From Puffinus mauretanicus (Eukaryota; Chordata; Aves; Procellariiformes; Procellariidae), in NCBI GenBank assembly GCA_023333565.1, contig JAJKFH010003762.1:3658001-3722000 (forward strand): a stretch of 64,000 bases of DNA, written 5' to 3'. Positions 13,891-27,000 of this stretch are shown piece by piece. The notes beneath the pieces are model-generated. The model was not told the DNA's origin. It was given only the letters and a program-made list of their open reading frames with translations, and ran no database searches. Both the position numbers and the translations under genes were made by a program. Position 1 is the stretch's first letter. Each line of letters begins with the position of its first letter.

Positions 13891-14269
13891 AATCAAAGTC
13901 TAAGTAAAATAAACTGCACTGCAAGTGTCACTTGCCCCAAGACTTCCTGCTTCCCACAAAAGACATGCACCCATTCTGGAGATCAAAGGTCATAGCTTTA
14001 CAATAGAATACATTGTAAATAGGTTTAAAATAATTGAATACAACTGCAAACCAAGGACTCATTTATAGCTTGCGAGGAAAAAAATATAGCTGTTTTAAGT
14101 CATTCCAGTATATGAACTGAAACCTGCATTATAAAACTGCATCTGCTTCAAAACTACCAGATCACCACCTGCATACCAGTTGGATTTGGTCATTCCACAG
14201 CCATCTAAATAATGAAATGCCTTTGAGTAAATTACATGCCACCACTGTTTTGATTATCCTCCGCAATGT

Positions 14270-14660
14270 CTGCAGGAGCACTAAAAATGGCCATACCTGC
14301 CGCGAAGAGGCTGGGTGCTCAGCAGTTTTCCTAGGACCCGAACCCCATTCCTAGAGAAGCAACAACCACTTATTCTTTCTGTAACAGCAAGCATCGACAC
14401 AAGTGCTGTAAATATTCACCTGCGAGATTATTTATTTCTCGTGCTGTACTAATCAAACTGAGTTTAACTTCTTACACAGCTGCCTAGTGGCTCTGTGCCT
14501 GGGACGGTGACTGCCTAACCAGGGGGGATGGCACAACGCGCTCTTCCGTTCTGATGGCTTGGAAGGTCCAGGTTTACGTGCCCCAAACAAATCGGCATAT
14601 AGCCTGTGCCCGGAGGCGCTGCCAGCGTGTCACGTATGTGACTATGAAACCTGAAGTTAG
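14270..14660. other. Unassigned intronic block with raised CpG
   Basis: About 390 bp have more CpG than the flanks, in segments such as CCTGCCGCGAAGAGGCTGGG, CCGGAGGCGCTGCCAGCGTG and TCACGTATGTGAC (a near-palindrome with a CACGTA core). No transposon is recognised. A plus ORF begins at 14554 but shows no familiar motif. A regulatory element is possible but not shown. Confidence 0.3.
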
Positions 14661-17600
14661 GGATGTTCTCACTAGTCATTTATATCTACCTGCTCTTCTG
14701 CTTTTTTTTTTTAATCAATCTCAACATTTGCTGAAGGAGTAAAGCCATCAAACGTAGATGTAACCACATATTCCTCTCCAATTTGATAAACTCATTTTTA
14801 TTCAGTAACGGAAAAGGCCTCACTTCTGGGCTGAAACAACTCAAAAATTGTTCGGAAAATGAACATGCACAACACACCTTACAATTTATTATAGCTATTT
14901 TTGCAGACCACAGGCTCATTCACAATTTACAATCAGCACTATTTTTCAACCAACCAAAGCAACTATGTCATACAGGTCCACATTCGGTATCAACAAGTAA
15001 AATCTTTAGAATTATGACGGTTAATAAAAGCTCCTATAGCTCTTTACCTGTCCAAAACCCTGCACAAGTTTTAATGGGATAATCCTGTGAAAACAAACTA
15101 TCACCTGAAAGTTATGTTTACTAGGGCTTATCTGGCATGCAATCTGTCCCATATTAGTAAAGCTCAAATACCCTCCTTCAGGGCATAATAAATTTGGAGG
15201 TTTGTTGGGATTTGTTAATATATCTGCTATCTCACCAGGATAAAGGCAGGAAATAATTCTATGATATTTACTTATCTCTGTTGTTAACCTTAGTTACCTC
15301 TATTAGACTAGCAATTATACCACTACACAACCATAATCACTAGTCACAGCAAAAAGACAGTTCATCACAAGACTGAATTGATGCTCATTTTAACAATGAC
15401 ACATGAACAATTAACTACTGCCACTTCCTTAAATCAGGGGTTTTCAACCTGTGGTTTGCAGATGCCTTTGGTCTACGGAGTACTTCTAAGAGACCACAAA
15501 GGGTAATTAACGAAAGTCTTGGCTTACTGTCAGTCGGCTTAAATTTGCTATACAGGAAAATGTACCTTCAATGGAAAATTTTATGGGGTCCCAGAGAAAA
15601 AATGCTGGAAAGTCACTCCCATAGATCTCTTCTGATGCAGCAGAAACAGACCTTGGAATTTTTACAACATTTTTGACCTCTCAACTGCTGCAGGTGAAGA
15701 GTTTTCCCAACAAAACCGAAAGTCTGAAACGATCAGGAATTCCAGGGTAATGCGATTCCTGGTGGAACATTCACCTTTGTAGGCAAGGTCTGGCAGATTC
15801 ATTATCTTTTTTCAATTCCTCTGTTCTGGCAGTGTTTGTGGCTGTTAATAGAAGCCTACTGAATACTTCTACACAATAAAATAGATTTCATCCAAGAAAA
15901 CACGTAACTGACAGCGTAAGTCTCAGAGTACCCTCTTTTGTCCTGTTGCACATTACTTATTCTGAGTGATAAATTCCAGATTTTTCTTGGAAAAATCAAA
16001 ATCCTTTACATATACTACTACAAAACAACCACCCACTCTCACCTAAAAGGAATTTCTGGTCTCTCTTGAAATTTCTGGAAATATGTAACCAATTTTTTCC
16101 CATCTTATTCCAGCAAAACAAACCAATCTCACATACTCTGTAAGAAAAAAAATAAATCTACCAAGCCATACTTCCATATGTCTAACCCATTACGGAAGAA
16201 GAGTAAGTATATTAAGTACTTCACCCTAGTTTAAGAGCAAGACACAGGAAATGTCATATCTAAGAGAAAATATTACTTTTAAATCCTCAGAAATAGAGTA
16301 TCTCCATCAATTTTTTGGCAATGCACTTTGTTAGCACATTGGCCTTCAGAGCAATCTTCCCTTTCCCTATAATTTCATGGAATGTCAAATAATCACACTG
16401 GACATAGATAAACAAATCAGTATCTTCATGTAAACAAAAAATAAATAATATTGAAAATCCGGAGTCCATTTATTTGCGTCATGGAAAGACTGGTAAGATC
16501 TATATCAGAGCCCCTCAGTCTTTTGCACATTGGGACCCCATAAAACAACAGAAAAGAGTTTCATGTCTCCTCTTTTTTTTCCCACAGAATGGTTACGTTA
16601 TTTTTCAAGACATTTAAAAGAAAAGAGACTTCTGTGTTAAACTCTACTTTTACCGGAAAGCTGGGTTTCTTCCCTGCTTATAGGGCTGCCATCTAATTCT
16701 AAGTTAACTATACCAACCTTTTTACAAGTACTCATTAGTCAATCTATATTTTTGGAGGTATCTAATTTGATACAAAGGTTTCTCAAACTGTGATTAGTTC
16801 CGTGGTTATTTTCACCATGTTTCATGGTCAAGGTAAGATTTGTTGAGGTTTCAGCTGCAATACTGACTCAAGCGGTTTCTGTCCTATCACACTATTTCTA
16901 GCCACTCATTCTTTATACCCAGTTATACAAACACAACTATTTGTTGGGTTAAATGGCAAAGCAAATGAGAACTGACCCAAATTAAAAACATAATTTTGTC
17001 TTTTCTTTCAGAATTTACAGAATGTTTAATACTCTGAAAAATGTCACCTCCTAATACTTTCAAAAGAGACACCCATAATTAGCAGGGATGATAGATCATC
17101 ATCTTTAGCCTCCTCTGCATTTATAAAATAGAAATAATACAATTTCCTCATCACATGAAGGTCATGTATAAAGGCAAACTTATTAATGTTTGTGGACGAT
17201 TCAGATACTACAGAGTGAATATTAAAGAAAAGGCCATGTAGGATGCTGTTTTCAGAACAGGGTTCAAACAGTGTGCAATAAATAGGGTTTGAAGATATAT
17301 AAATGTAACAGTATGGTGAAAAAAAACACTGAGTAACTTATTACATGACCCCTGTTCATCTGGTAGACTGAATACAGCCAGCAGAAAAATAACAGCATGT
17401 GATCATGTAGTTAGAGGCTACGTGTTAAGGCATAAGCTAAAGGGAAATGTATCCATGGGATACACGTTTAGTTTCGTTTTTGCTTTTCAAGTACTTTAAG
17501 TCCATGAACTTATTCCATAAACCCTACAAAGAGAGAAAAAAGGACCACTTTAGTTGTACGACATAGTGTATGAACATGTCTCTCTGAAATCTGCAGTTGA

Positions 17601-20600
17601 TTTCTAAACTCATTAAAAAACACAAAGCAGTAGGTGGTGTAGAATCATAGTTCTGAAAGAATTCACTACCAAAATACGCTTTCTTAATGTTTTCCTATTG
17701 CTGGCTTTGTGGAAAGGCCCTTCAGCTACCAAAGCAAACAACTGAATGATGTGAATTCAGACATGTAATGACTGTAAGGTCAGCACATGACCGCTAAACA
17801 TTCATGACCCCAAATTAAGAGGTATTACCCTCTATCTACTAATCCCTGGGTCACAAATGTACAGCCTACTCCAAGAACATTAAAAATTCCTGAAATTTGC
17901 TTACACCCCACTGCTTGAAAGATAGAAAGCTAACATGCATGAAGTGATCAGATAAGTGAAAGGGGCAGTTCTGTTCTCAAATACCATATTAAAAATGCCA
18001 TGTCTTTCAGTCACCTTTTCTGTTAATGAAGTCCACTATGATTTCATATTGAAGTATTATAGAAATACAACCATCTTCTGAAAATAAGAATTTTAATTTC
18101 ACTGATCCTAACATTTCAAATCCAAAATAGAATTTTAAAGGACAATGAAAAAAGAGGCTACATTCATCTTAGTAGTAAATGCATTCAGAAGGTATTACTA
18201 GTATAATCACACTACATGGGATCCACAAATTAAGTTCTACATTTTAGCAGGGTGGCTTTAGTTTTTAAACTACGTAAGACTACATGTTTATCACTTTCAG
18301 TGTTTTCACATCATGTAGAACACGTAAGAGGCTGCAACAGTCATTCTGTTGGTAAGACTACATAAAGGTTTTTACTGAGAATAACATCCCAGCTTTTTAT
18401 GCCATCATGACATGTTTTATGTCCAAAATTTACTTGTTAAAATTAATAGCAGCATTTACATTTCCCATACTTATTTGTTACAAAAATTGCACATTTTTTA
18501 AAAGAAGATACTTCGGGAATGAGTCCTTTGTGGAGACCAAAGGAGTTGTGTTAATCTTCTAGCTGACACCAGATCCCACTACAAACTCCATAACTAATAC
18601 ACGAACCTAAGATTTCAGGAGGGTATCAAATAGATTTTATTTTAGGTTCCTGAATTGGGATCTCCATGTAATGACTGGAGACTAAAGCTGTCTTCATTTA
18701 TTAATCCCTCCCATATCCCTGTCATTTTTGTATTTACAGATAGTAACACAAAAAGCCCCAGAAGAACTGAACAGATCTGGCCATTCTATTGATTCCTCAG
18801 AGTTTCTCATTAGTTTCTTGTGAAATTCTCTGCTTCTCTGCCTGTATCACAGCTTTCTGTCATTAAGCTCCTCTTTCACTATTCATGTGCCACCACCTTC
18901 TCTAGCCTCTTTGCAGAAAGCAATCTTTGGACTAGAAAACCCCTATATATAGTATTTCATTGCAGTTCATAACTGGCGCCTGGCAAACATAAATTCTGGA
19001 GACTACTTTAGTTGGTTTTTTTCCTTACTTACTCTCTCGCTTCTCATAACATCCTAAACCTCATGATATAAGGAGCAGGAAAAAGGGGAATCTTTCAGTC
19101 AGAGATGTATGATTAAGAAAGAAGCATCCATCTCTAGGAAACCCCATGGCTCACTTCAGGGAATACCAATGGAATACATTCCTTACCTTCCTCCTGCATT
19201 GGGACTTACTCTTGTTAGGGAAGTGAGAAAACTGACATATAACAGAGATGGCCATCTGGCAGACCACGGTGAGACCCAGCTTGCCAGGCAGTTTTATCTG
19301 ATCCTCTAGCATGCCTGCCCATCACCAGCTCAACCAAATTGAGGATAATGTTTATATACGCTGCAGCAGAAAGGAGTATAAATCAAATCAAAATCAGCAG
19401 GATTTATAGTATCGGATATAAAATTGAGCTAACATGACTGTGTTGATCTAGCCAGAAATAAAATTGACCTGAGTACATGGAATTTACTCATTTCTAGTGC
19501 ACAGCCCAGTCTTCTACATAACCACAATACCAAAGTGGTAGCTAAAACAACACAAGTCAGCACACTACTTACACCTTGGGTACAAGGGCCTGTAAGTGGG
19601 TCATAACCAGGTTAAATGACATGTCCCATGGGAGGAATCTCAATGCAAAGCAAAATTTTCCATTAAGTGGTCACCTGTGGTTACAACAATAAAATAGGAA
19701 CTTCTCACTATATTTGGGAGAGAAACATCCAAACCCAAACGAATTAATCTGAATACTGCTCTCTTCTAAACTTATTCTAAACCACTAATGCATACAGGGC
19801 AAACTACAACTGGGACAGAGTTCAATAAACACGTGTAAAGCCAGAGAGGAACACAATCTGCTAAAAATCTGAGAATAGCTCAGATCTGTCCACACTAGCA
19901 GTAAAACTAGGCTTAAAAAAGCTATGGATGTGAGCTATGTTTGTATGCAGCTTTGGAATGGATTTTAATCATAGCTTAATTCTGGTGTATACACAGCCCA
20001 AGGGTGTGCCTGCATGATGCGCTTGCGTCAGTCTGAAGGGAAGATATTGACAGTGCAGACATCCAAGTCCACTACAGTACGGCTAATTCATGTGCTTTTA
20101 GTATCTTAAAGGTTTCATAAATTAACTGACTATAAATAAAATAGCCCTATTAGAATATGCAGCAAAATTTAATTCTTAGTTTGTTTATATTAGTTTAGGC
20201 AAAATATATTAAAAACCTATTATTTAAAAAGTTATTCTGTGATTTATTGTGAAAGCAGAGAACACTCCAGCAACTCTTGGAGCATGCTCTCACCATCTTC
20301 CATTCCTAATCCTCATTACAAAGTTCTTCTTCTGCCTCAGAAAGCAGATGGCAAGAGATAATGTCAGTAACAATTAGGAGGCTTCACTGCCCTTAAGGAC
20401 TCTTCTGCTATACACTTGTAATATTTTTTTCAGAGATTTTTAGAAACAGGATACTTCGCACTATTTTATTCTAGGTATACTGTTTGGAACATCCCCAAAA
20501 CAATTACACAAGTTTTGGTTTGTTGGGGTTTTTTTCCTTTAAACAATGAAGAAAGTTGTATTTTTTATTCATTAAAAATAAAGACATTATAAATGAAACG

Positions 20601-23600
20601 TCCAACATTACTTTCATTCTACACATTGCAAAACTAAAACCACTTGAGTTTCCTAATATTTTTAATCAACTTCCTCTAAACTACTTGCATGCTGCTGAAC
20701 CTTTCATGTTTTTATGAGCCCAGTTCAACTCTCACTAACAATTAACTTGGATCAGATCCAAAATTTCTTCTTAAACTGCGGCTTAGAGAAATCCTACCCA
20801 TTTGGACAAGGACAAACACAAAGAACCTCACAAGAATACATATTGTGTCACTTCATCTATGCAGAACTTCGTCTGCTTACGACCTATTTGAATGTCAATT
20901 ATATTTTTGCTGTTATTAATCTTTAATCTATCTTTACAAGCTGTTGCTTTTTATTAACAATACTAGTCTACCTAAATAAAATCCAAAGAGGAAATAAAAG
21001 TTCAGAATGAAAAGAAAAAACAAATGCTGAGGGATACGTAGGTTTCATATAATTAGTATGTTGGAGATCCATTTTGAAACTTTAGTATTTAAGATGGAGA
21101 AAAGAAAATTACTTCCAAAATGAAATAAGCCAGGCTAGCTTGGTTCTAGAGCCTTCTTTGAGTTACCTAAACCTTATCTTTCTATAGACTTACCGTCCAA
21201 TATCCTCCTACAAACCAGCGACATTAATGGAAGACATACCTGCCCTCTGTTGCTTGTTAAAGCTCCCCTCTGCCGAAAGCTACTATGCCTCAGATCTGCT
21301 ACAGACACTAGCAAATGAGGACTCCCTAACATATTGCAGTCAAACTGAACCAAGCTAGTCAGCTAAAAAAATTTTTAACTAGTTAAACTAATCTGGAAAG
21401 GGTCAGGTGAACACAAGCATGAGAAATTCTAGTTCTGGTGTTTTTACTACCGGTCCTCTACTGCAGAGGGAACTTTCATGCTTCAAAAGCAGAACAATTA
21501 CATTAGTTTAAATTGCAGAGTATACGGTATTTGTAGCTATTAGAGAAGGAAATAAGGCAATTAAAACTGTTTTTTTATTGGATTTGGCTCTGTAGTTGAC
21601 TATATACCTTACAAATTTTACTAATGCAGTTCAATAGATCAGCAAGCAAGTTCTTAAAGTACCTTGCAGCTAGCATGTGCACCCTTTTAACTAATAAAGA
21701 TTGAGAGTAAAACCCAAGAGATTTGGGTTTGCTTGAATTACTTCAAAAAGAGAAACTGGAAAAGGAATTCACAGTCCTTGATTATTTAAGGGTGGACCAA
21801 CCATCTGACCAAAGGAACCGACTGCCCAGTACATTTATTACTCAGGTGAGTATGACCTTGATTGTCAAAAGCCTGCATTTGTTTTGCTAAATACATTCTC
21901 CTACTTGACTGATGGGCTATAGTTTGGCCTCTCCTTAAACCAAAAGGGCTACACCTGAACTTCCAATTAAAGGGTAACAACTGGCAGATGTGAGGGAACA
22001 TCTAGCAGGAGGCTGATGCTGAGCAGATGGGCTAGGGTGCAGCAACCTTTTCCATCAGTTTCCACCCACTGCTTTTGCAAAAGCGCATAATCATCACAAG
22101 CCTGACACCACGCTTCCTCAAGCAGCAGTATGATACTCCCTGCAGAGCGCCGTGCTGCTATAGTTAAACTAATATCAGAAACACAGCTAACTAGAGCTTG
22201 TCTAGCTCTACAAGTCCACACTGCTGATTGTGGTTTAATGAGATACCAACTTTGACAGAGAAAATAGTTTAAGAAGTTTCCACTACAAAATGTTTGTACT
22301 TGCACTGCATTGCAGCTAACTCTGCCATTATTTGTGCCAACGCCACCACCGGTAGAGCAATATTGTAAATCAGGTCACTAAAATATTAACCTCGCTTAGA
22401 AAAAAGGCTTTTTCATATCATTTCAGTGATCTAGTTTAAAGTACAGCCTCACAAACATTTGTTCCTGAAGAAAGACACAGATGGGGAAATGTGGTGAGGG
22501 ATAGGAAGAAGAGATGGGACGCTTACCTTAGCTACATTCCTGCAAATCCCCTATGTTTTGGAACTATGTCTTCAGATTTTCCTTTCTATAAAGGCAGAAA
22601 ATCTGTTGTACAGGACTAAAGCATCATTAATTTGATATGGCCAAGAAAAAGATAATTCTATTTATTAGAGCAAGAAGAGGTGAGGTACTGTTTCCCTCAT
22701 GAAACTCTCATATATTCCTTAAGAGCTTGTCTTAACCACTGAATGTAAGATCTTGTATTTCATATTACATGTATTGTACTGCCTAACAAACTAGATACCT
22801 TTTTATTTGTATAAGCATCCACAGCCCCTTTCTGGTTCCTGTTGTTACTCTTAATGTTCCTGAGTCTAATTACATACTCTTTGAAAAATATTACCTTGTA
22901 GCAAATTTTAAGTTTTCATTTGATGAACAACCTTTACATCCTTATGTTATGAAATAGAGAATGTCATTTCCTGATGCATCTTCTCAGTACTATTCATTAT
23001 ACTGTATGCTTTTATTATGCTCTTTCTTACTCTGCTCTCTTCTAGGAAGAAGAAACTCTCTCCTCATACGAGAGTTTTTCCTACCTCCATATCATGGTCA
23101 TAAGCTTTCTCTGTGCCCCAGATGGTTTTAGCAACATTACTGTTCCTCATCCCAGGCTTTCAGAAAGTGGAGTCTTGCCAGGGAAAAGCACTGAAAGCAA
23201 AGCCTCAGCTGACTTTTTTTGTATCCTTCCATGTAGGGCACAGATGGCCATGCTTTCTCAACCCCTCCCCTACTTCAGCTGAAGACCACAAATTCTCAGT
23301 TTATTTCTCCACAGCTCCATGTATGCAAATGTTATCAAAATCTCACTTTCTTTTCCAACACTTAGGATGGAAAATTCTCTACATTCTGACTATACTACAA
23401 ATACTTTATTTAGAACAAACTACCCATCGAATTCAAATTTAGCAGCGTATTTTCACATATGATCTAAAAATAAACTTTAGACAACACTGAAGCAAATCAA
23501 CACCACCACATCCTACCAGGTCTCTTACTAGTATATTCTGTTGCATGGAAGTCCTGACCGTCATTAGTTCACCTTACAGGAGGAACAAGTTGCAATATTT

Positions 23601-24039
23601 CTTTGCAAAGCAACTTCCAATCACATACTGTAGCTCTTAGTAAATTGAGTAAGAAACTGCAATCGCTTTCAAACTTTTTTCCTCCCTTACCTATACTGAG
23701 CTTGTGATGCAATTTTTCCATGTTAATCAAAATTCTTAATACATTTTCAACAGTATCCCTCAGAACATCATTTACAGGGAGTGCCCAGGCACAGCACTCG
23801 GAGAACAGACAAACAGAAGACAGACAGATTTAGTGAACACCTGTTAAATGGGGCGATGGCTCCAGCACAATTGTTTCCCACTTCATTTCACACAGTAATA
23901 ACTTTAATGTCCTCCATGGACTCACTTTCAAACACCAGTTCTACAATATCAAACAACAAAAGAGCTGAAAGCAAATTTGTCTAGATTGCTTCCAATCAAC
24001 TTTTTTGGACAAAAGCAAATTTACCTACCTTAGTTTTCC

Positions 24040-24064
24040 TTTTTTTTTTTTTAAAAAAAAAAAA
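24040..24064. repeat. T13-A12 palindromic homopolymer junction
   Basis: Thirteen T residues are followed directly by twelve A residues, giving an almost perfect 24-bp inverted repeat with no loop. Confidence 0.95.
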
Positions 24065-27000
24065 CTGTATATGCTCAAACTGTGTTATCATTTGGCTTTT
24101 TATAATCTTTCCCAACTGCATATCATTCTCCTCCATGTTTTACTGTTTATCTTGGCTATGATAAATTCTCTTACCCTATTAGAAAATCTGCATCTCTCAT
24201 CACTCTCCTGAATGTTCATAGGTTTAGTTTAGGCTTTGTTTCCTTTTGACTCTTCTACATCCATCCTGGCTTTTTTTACTACTTAACATCTTTTTTGTTT
24301 CATTTTGCTCTCATTTAAAATATTTGTGCTCTACTTTTTAGTTTTTCTCTTGCTCACCTTGTTTAGTCTCAGACTTCACTAAGATAGAGGCATTACAGAT
24401 AACTGTGTAGTGTCATACTGATTAGCAACTAATTTAAACTATTTTTAGAATGTGATACCGTTTTTTTTTAAATATGAGAGAATTATGCTAGAATTATTTA
24501 ATACCTTGAATTTTTTTAATTATGAAGATTGGCAAATTTTGATCCCAGCTTCTTTAATCTTTTTTTCCACAATAGCAAAGACAGACAGACTGCCCAGGAA
24601 GTCACATTCCGTGATTCCATTAAGCTTTCTTTATTCAGGAAGACTGGCATCTATCACGCTTTCAGAAATTATTTAAATGCAAGCATGTGCGGACTTTTTT
24701 ATTTTAATCTGCTTACAGCCTTGAAGTCCAGAGTTTAGCTGTAATTTCAATAAAGTAACTTGTATGCGCGTAAAGAGAGAGTAGGAATCGCAAACAACAT
24801 GTAATGAAGGTATTATTATGGAAAGAATAGATTTGACAAACTCTGCTTTCCCTTCCTATTTACATATCTGGATTGGATATAAATGAGATCAATGCCTCTG
24901 GCTAACAAATGATGAAACACTATCTAAGTTACTGTTTTCATTGAAAAGGCAAAGAAAAGTTTCTTTACATCATCACATTTTTGCTTTTTACTATATATCA
25001 ACTTTGTCCTACAGATGCACCTCTCCAATGTATTCCGTCATATATATTATCCAAACCCCATTTTCCAATATTAGCATATTTTCATGTATTATGAAGCCAA
25101 AACTGAATGCTTTCAGCATTCTTAAGACAAGTTCTATTCAAAAGCATGGCTCGAGTTCAATTTTCATTACCTCCCTCATATTCTTGAATATATTTGACTT
25201 TTTTTGTATAGTAGTCTCCTTTACAAATTAAATCAATAAAAATTCTTACCTGAAAATTAGTAAAACCAATATTCCAACAGAATTTGATTTAAATAAATGT
25301 GAATTTCTGGCCATATTTCTTAGATGGCACTTCAATAAAAGTAAGTTATTCTTATACACAGAGAGTCAACTGTACACACAGAAAAATTAGTCTACTTTTG
25401 TCTATTCCCAGATTTTCAGAATCTTTACTAATAGGCCATATATCACATTCCTTTAGAAATATTTCTTCGCTACTTTTCAAAAATGTCTTATATTGAATTA
25501 CCCTTTTAATTTCCCTCTAGAATACCCATAGATTAGGTTTTCACTTGCACTGATTTCACCTAAATGCGGTTATGCTGGCATTACTAATGTTATTCTAGCC
25601 CTATCTTCATATGAGATCTGAAGAAGGTGCTTAAAAATATGTAATGAGGGTCTGATTCCCCTCCCTTTCTATACTAATAATCAGATCTGTACATGATATA
25701 ACTAAATCAAAAGACTGCTTACAATTATCCAGTATTTCTTGACTCTAGCCTGCACACAAGTATTTCTGTGTGAAAGACAACGAAAGTTCTAACTTCTAGG
25801 AAGTAATTCTAACAGTGCAAAAAATCCTGCAGTGACAAACACAGATGAAACTGTTACACATGGCTGAGTTGGTAGGAAATGAGTGTAAGTGGTACAGTAA
25901 CACAATTATACCAATACACCACTTAGCTCAGGTGCAAAACAAACAAGTTTAGGCCAATGTTGGTATTCTACGTGGACAAACTGAAAGGGAAAACCAATCA
26001 CTAGAATTGCACACTGCAGTCATGGAAGCACTTTTTGAGGAAAGAAGGAATCCTGCTGCTTAAATTTACACACCATCCTACATTTCTTCAGCTGTTTAAG
26101 AGACTTTCTGTGCTCCTCTGCCTGTTAAGTACCTACATGGTGCAGCCCCTGTGCTTCCCAGGACTGCCTTGTTTTCATAGATGAGGAAAAAAATTAGGTG
26201 TTAAACAATATCAAACTTTCAAACATGAAGTCCAATATGCCAGAAGGCTGGACCTTTCACACCCAACTTTGCTGAAGAATAATATTCTTGACAACTTTTT
26301 GGATTAGACTGTTAAGTTTCTGAGACTTCTATGAATGGAAATGTTTATTTTGCCTGATATAAGGAACCTTACCTCCTGCACAAACCTTTTTCCATAGTCA
26401 CAGCTTGAAAGCAACATCAAATGAATGCAGCATAGTGTTTTACGATGCATTGTCAATAATTATGTTTAAACATATACCTATTTTAAATGCATTACACACA
26501 CATGTGGCATAGAAATACAAGTTTTGCCAGGAAAAGCAAAGTTACAGATTACTTTCCAACCTACTTTTTCTATTATAAATTTATGAAAGTGATTTTCTTC
26601 TAAAAATTAAAATGCTTGTAGAGTTAATAGATATCCTCCTTTCAGAGGATATTGTATAAATTTTATATTGTATATAGATTATAATTTCCAAAGAAAAGCC
26701 ACAAGAAATCACCAAACATCAGAAATACAAATGGAAGTAACACTTCAATCACATATGTATTTCATGAAGTAAAGACTTTGAAAGAACTGGTATCAAAACT
26801 CTTCTCCTTTTTCACCGTGATCCATCACCTCTCTTCTAGATGAACAGATACCTAACATGCCAACAGAACCATTTAGCAAAGCCTGATTTGAGTGAAGAGT
26901 TCACAGTGCTATGATTTTCCTTCTCCTCTATTCTACACTCAAATTCTGTAAACATTTCAGATCAGCTCGGATTGCCAGAAGCATCTTCATCATGCAGTGT

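Noticed and set aside
15430..15620. Sequence beginning GGGGTTTTCAACCTGTGGTT, like a hAT-type nonautonomous transposon end
   Set aside because: Only the first 25 bp or so resemble that family. I could not find the matching inverted end, and the rest does not align by eye.
22640..23480. T/C-rich stretch resembling antisense LINE decay
   Set aside because: A few blocks look like antisense CR1, but their order could not be matched to a consensus as it could for the relics listed.
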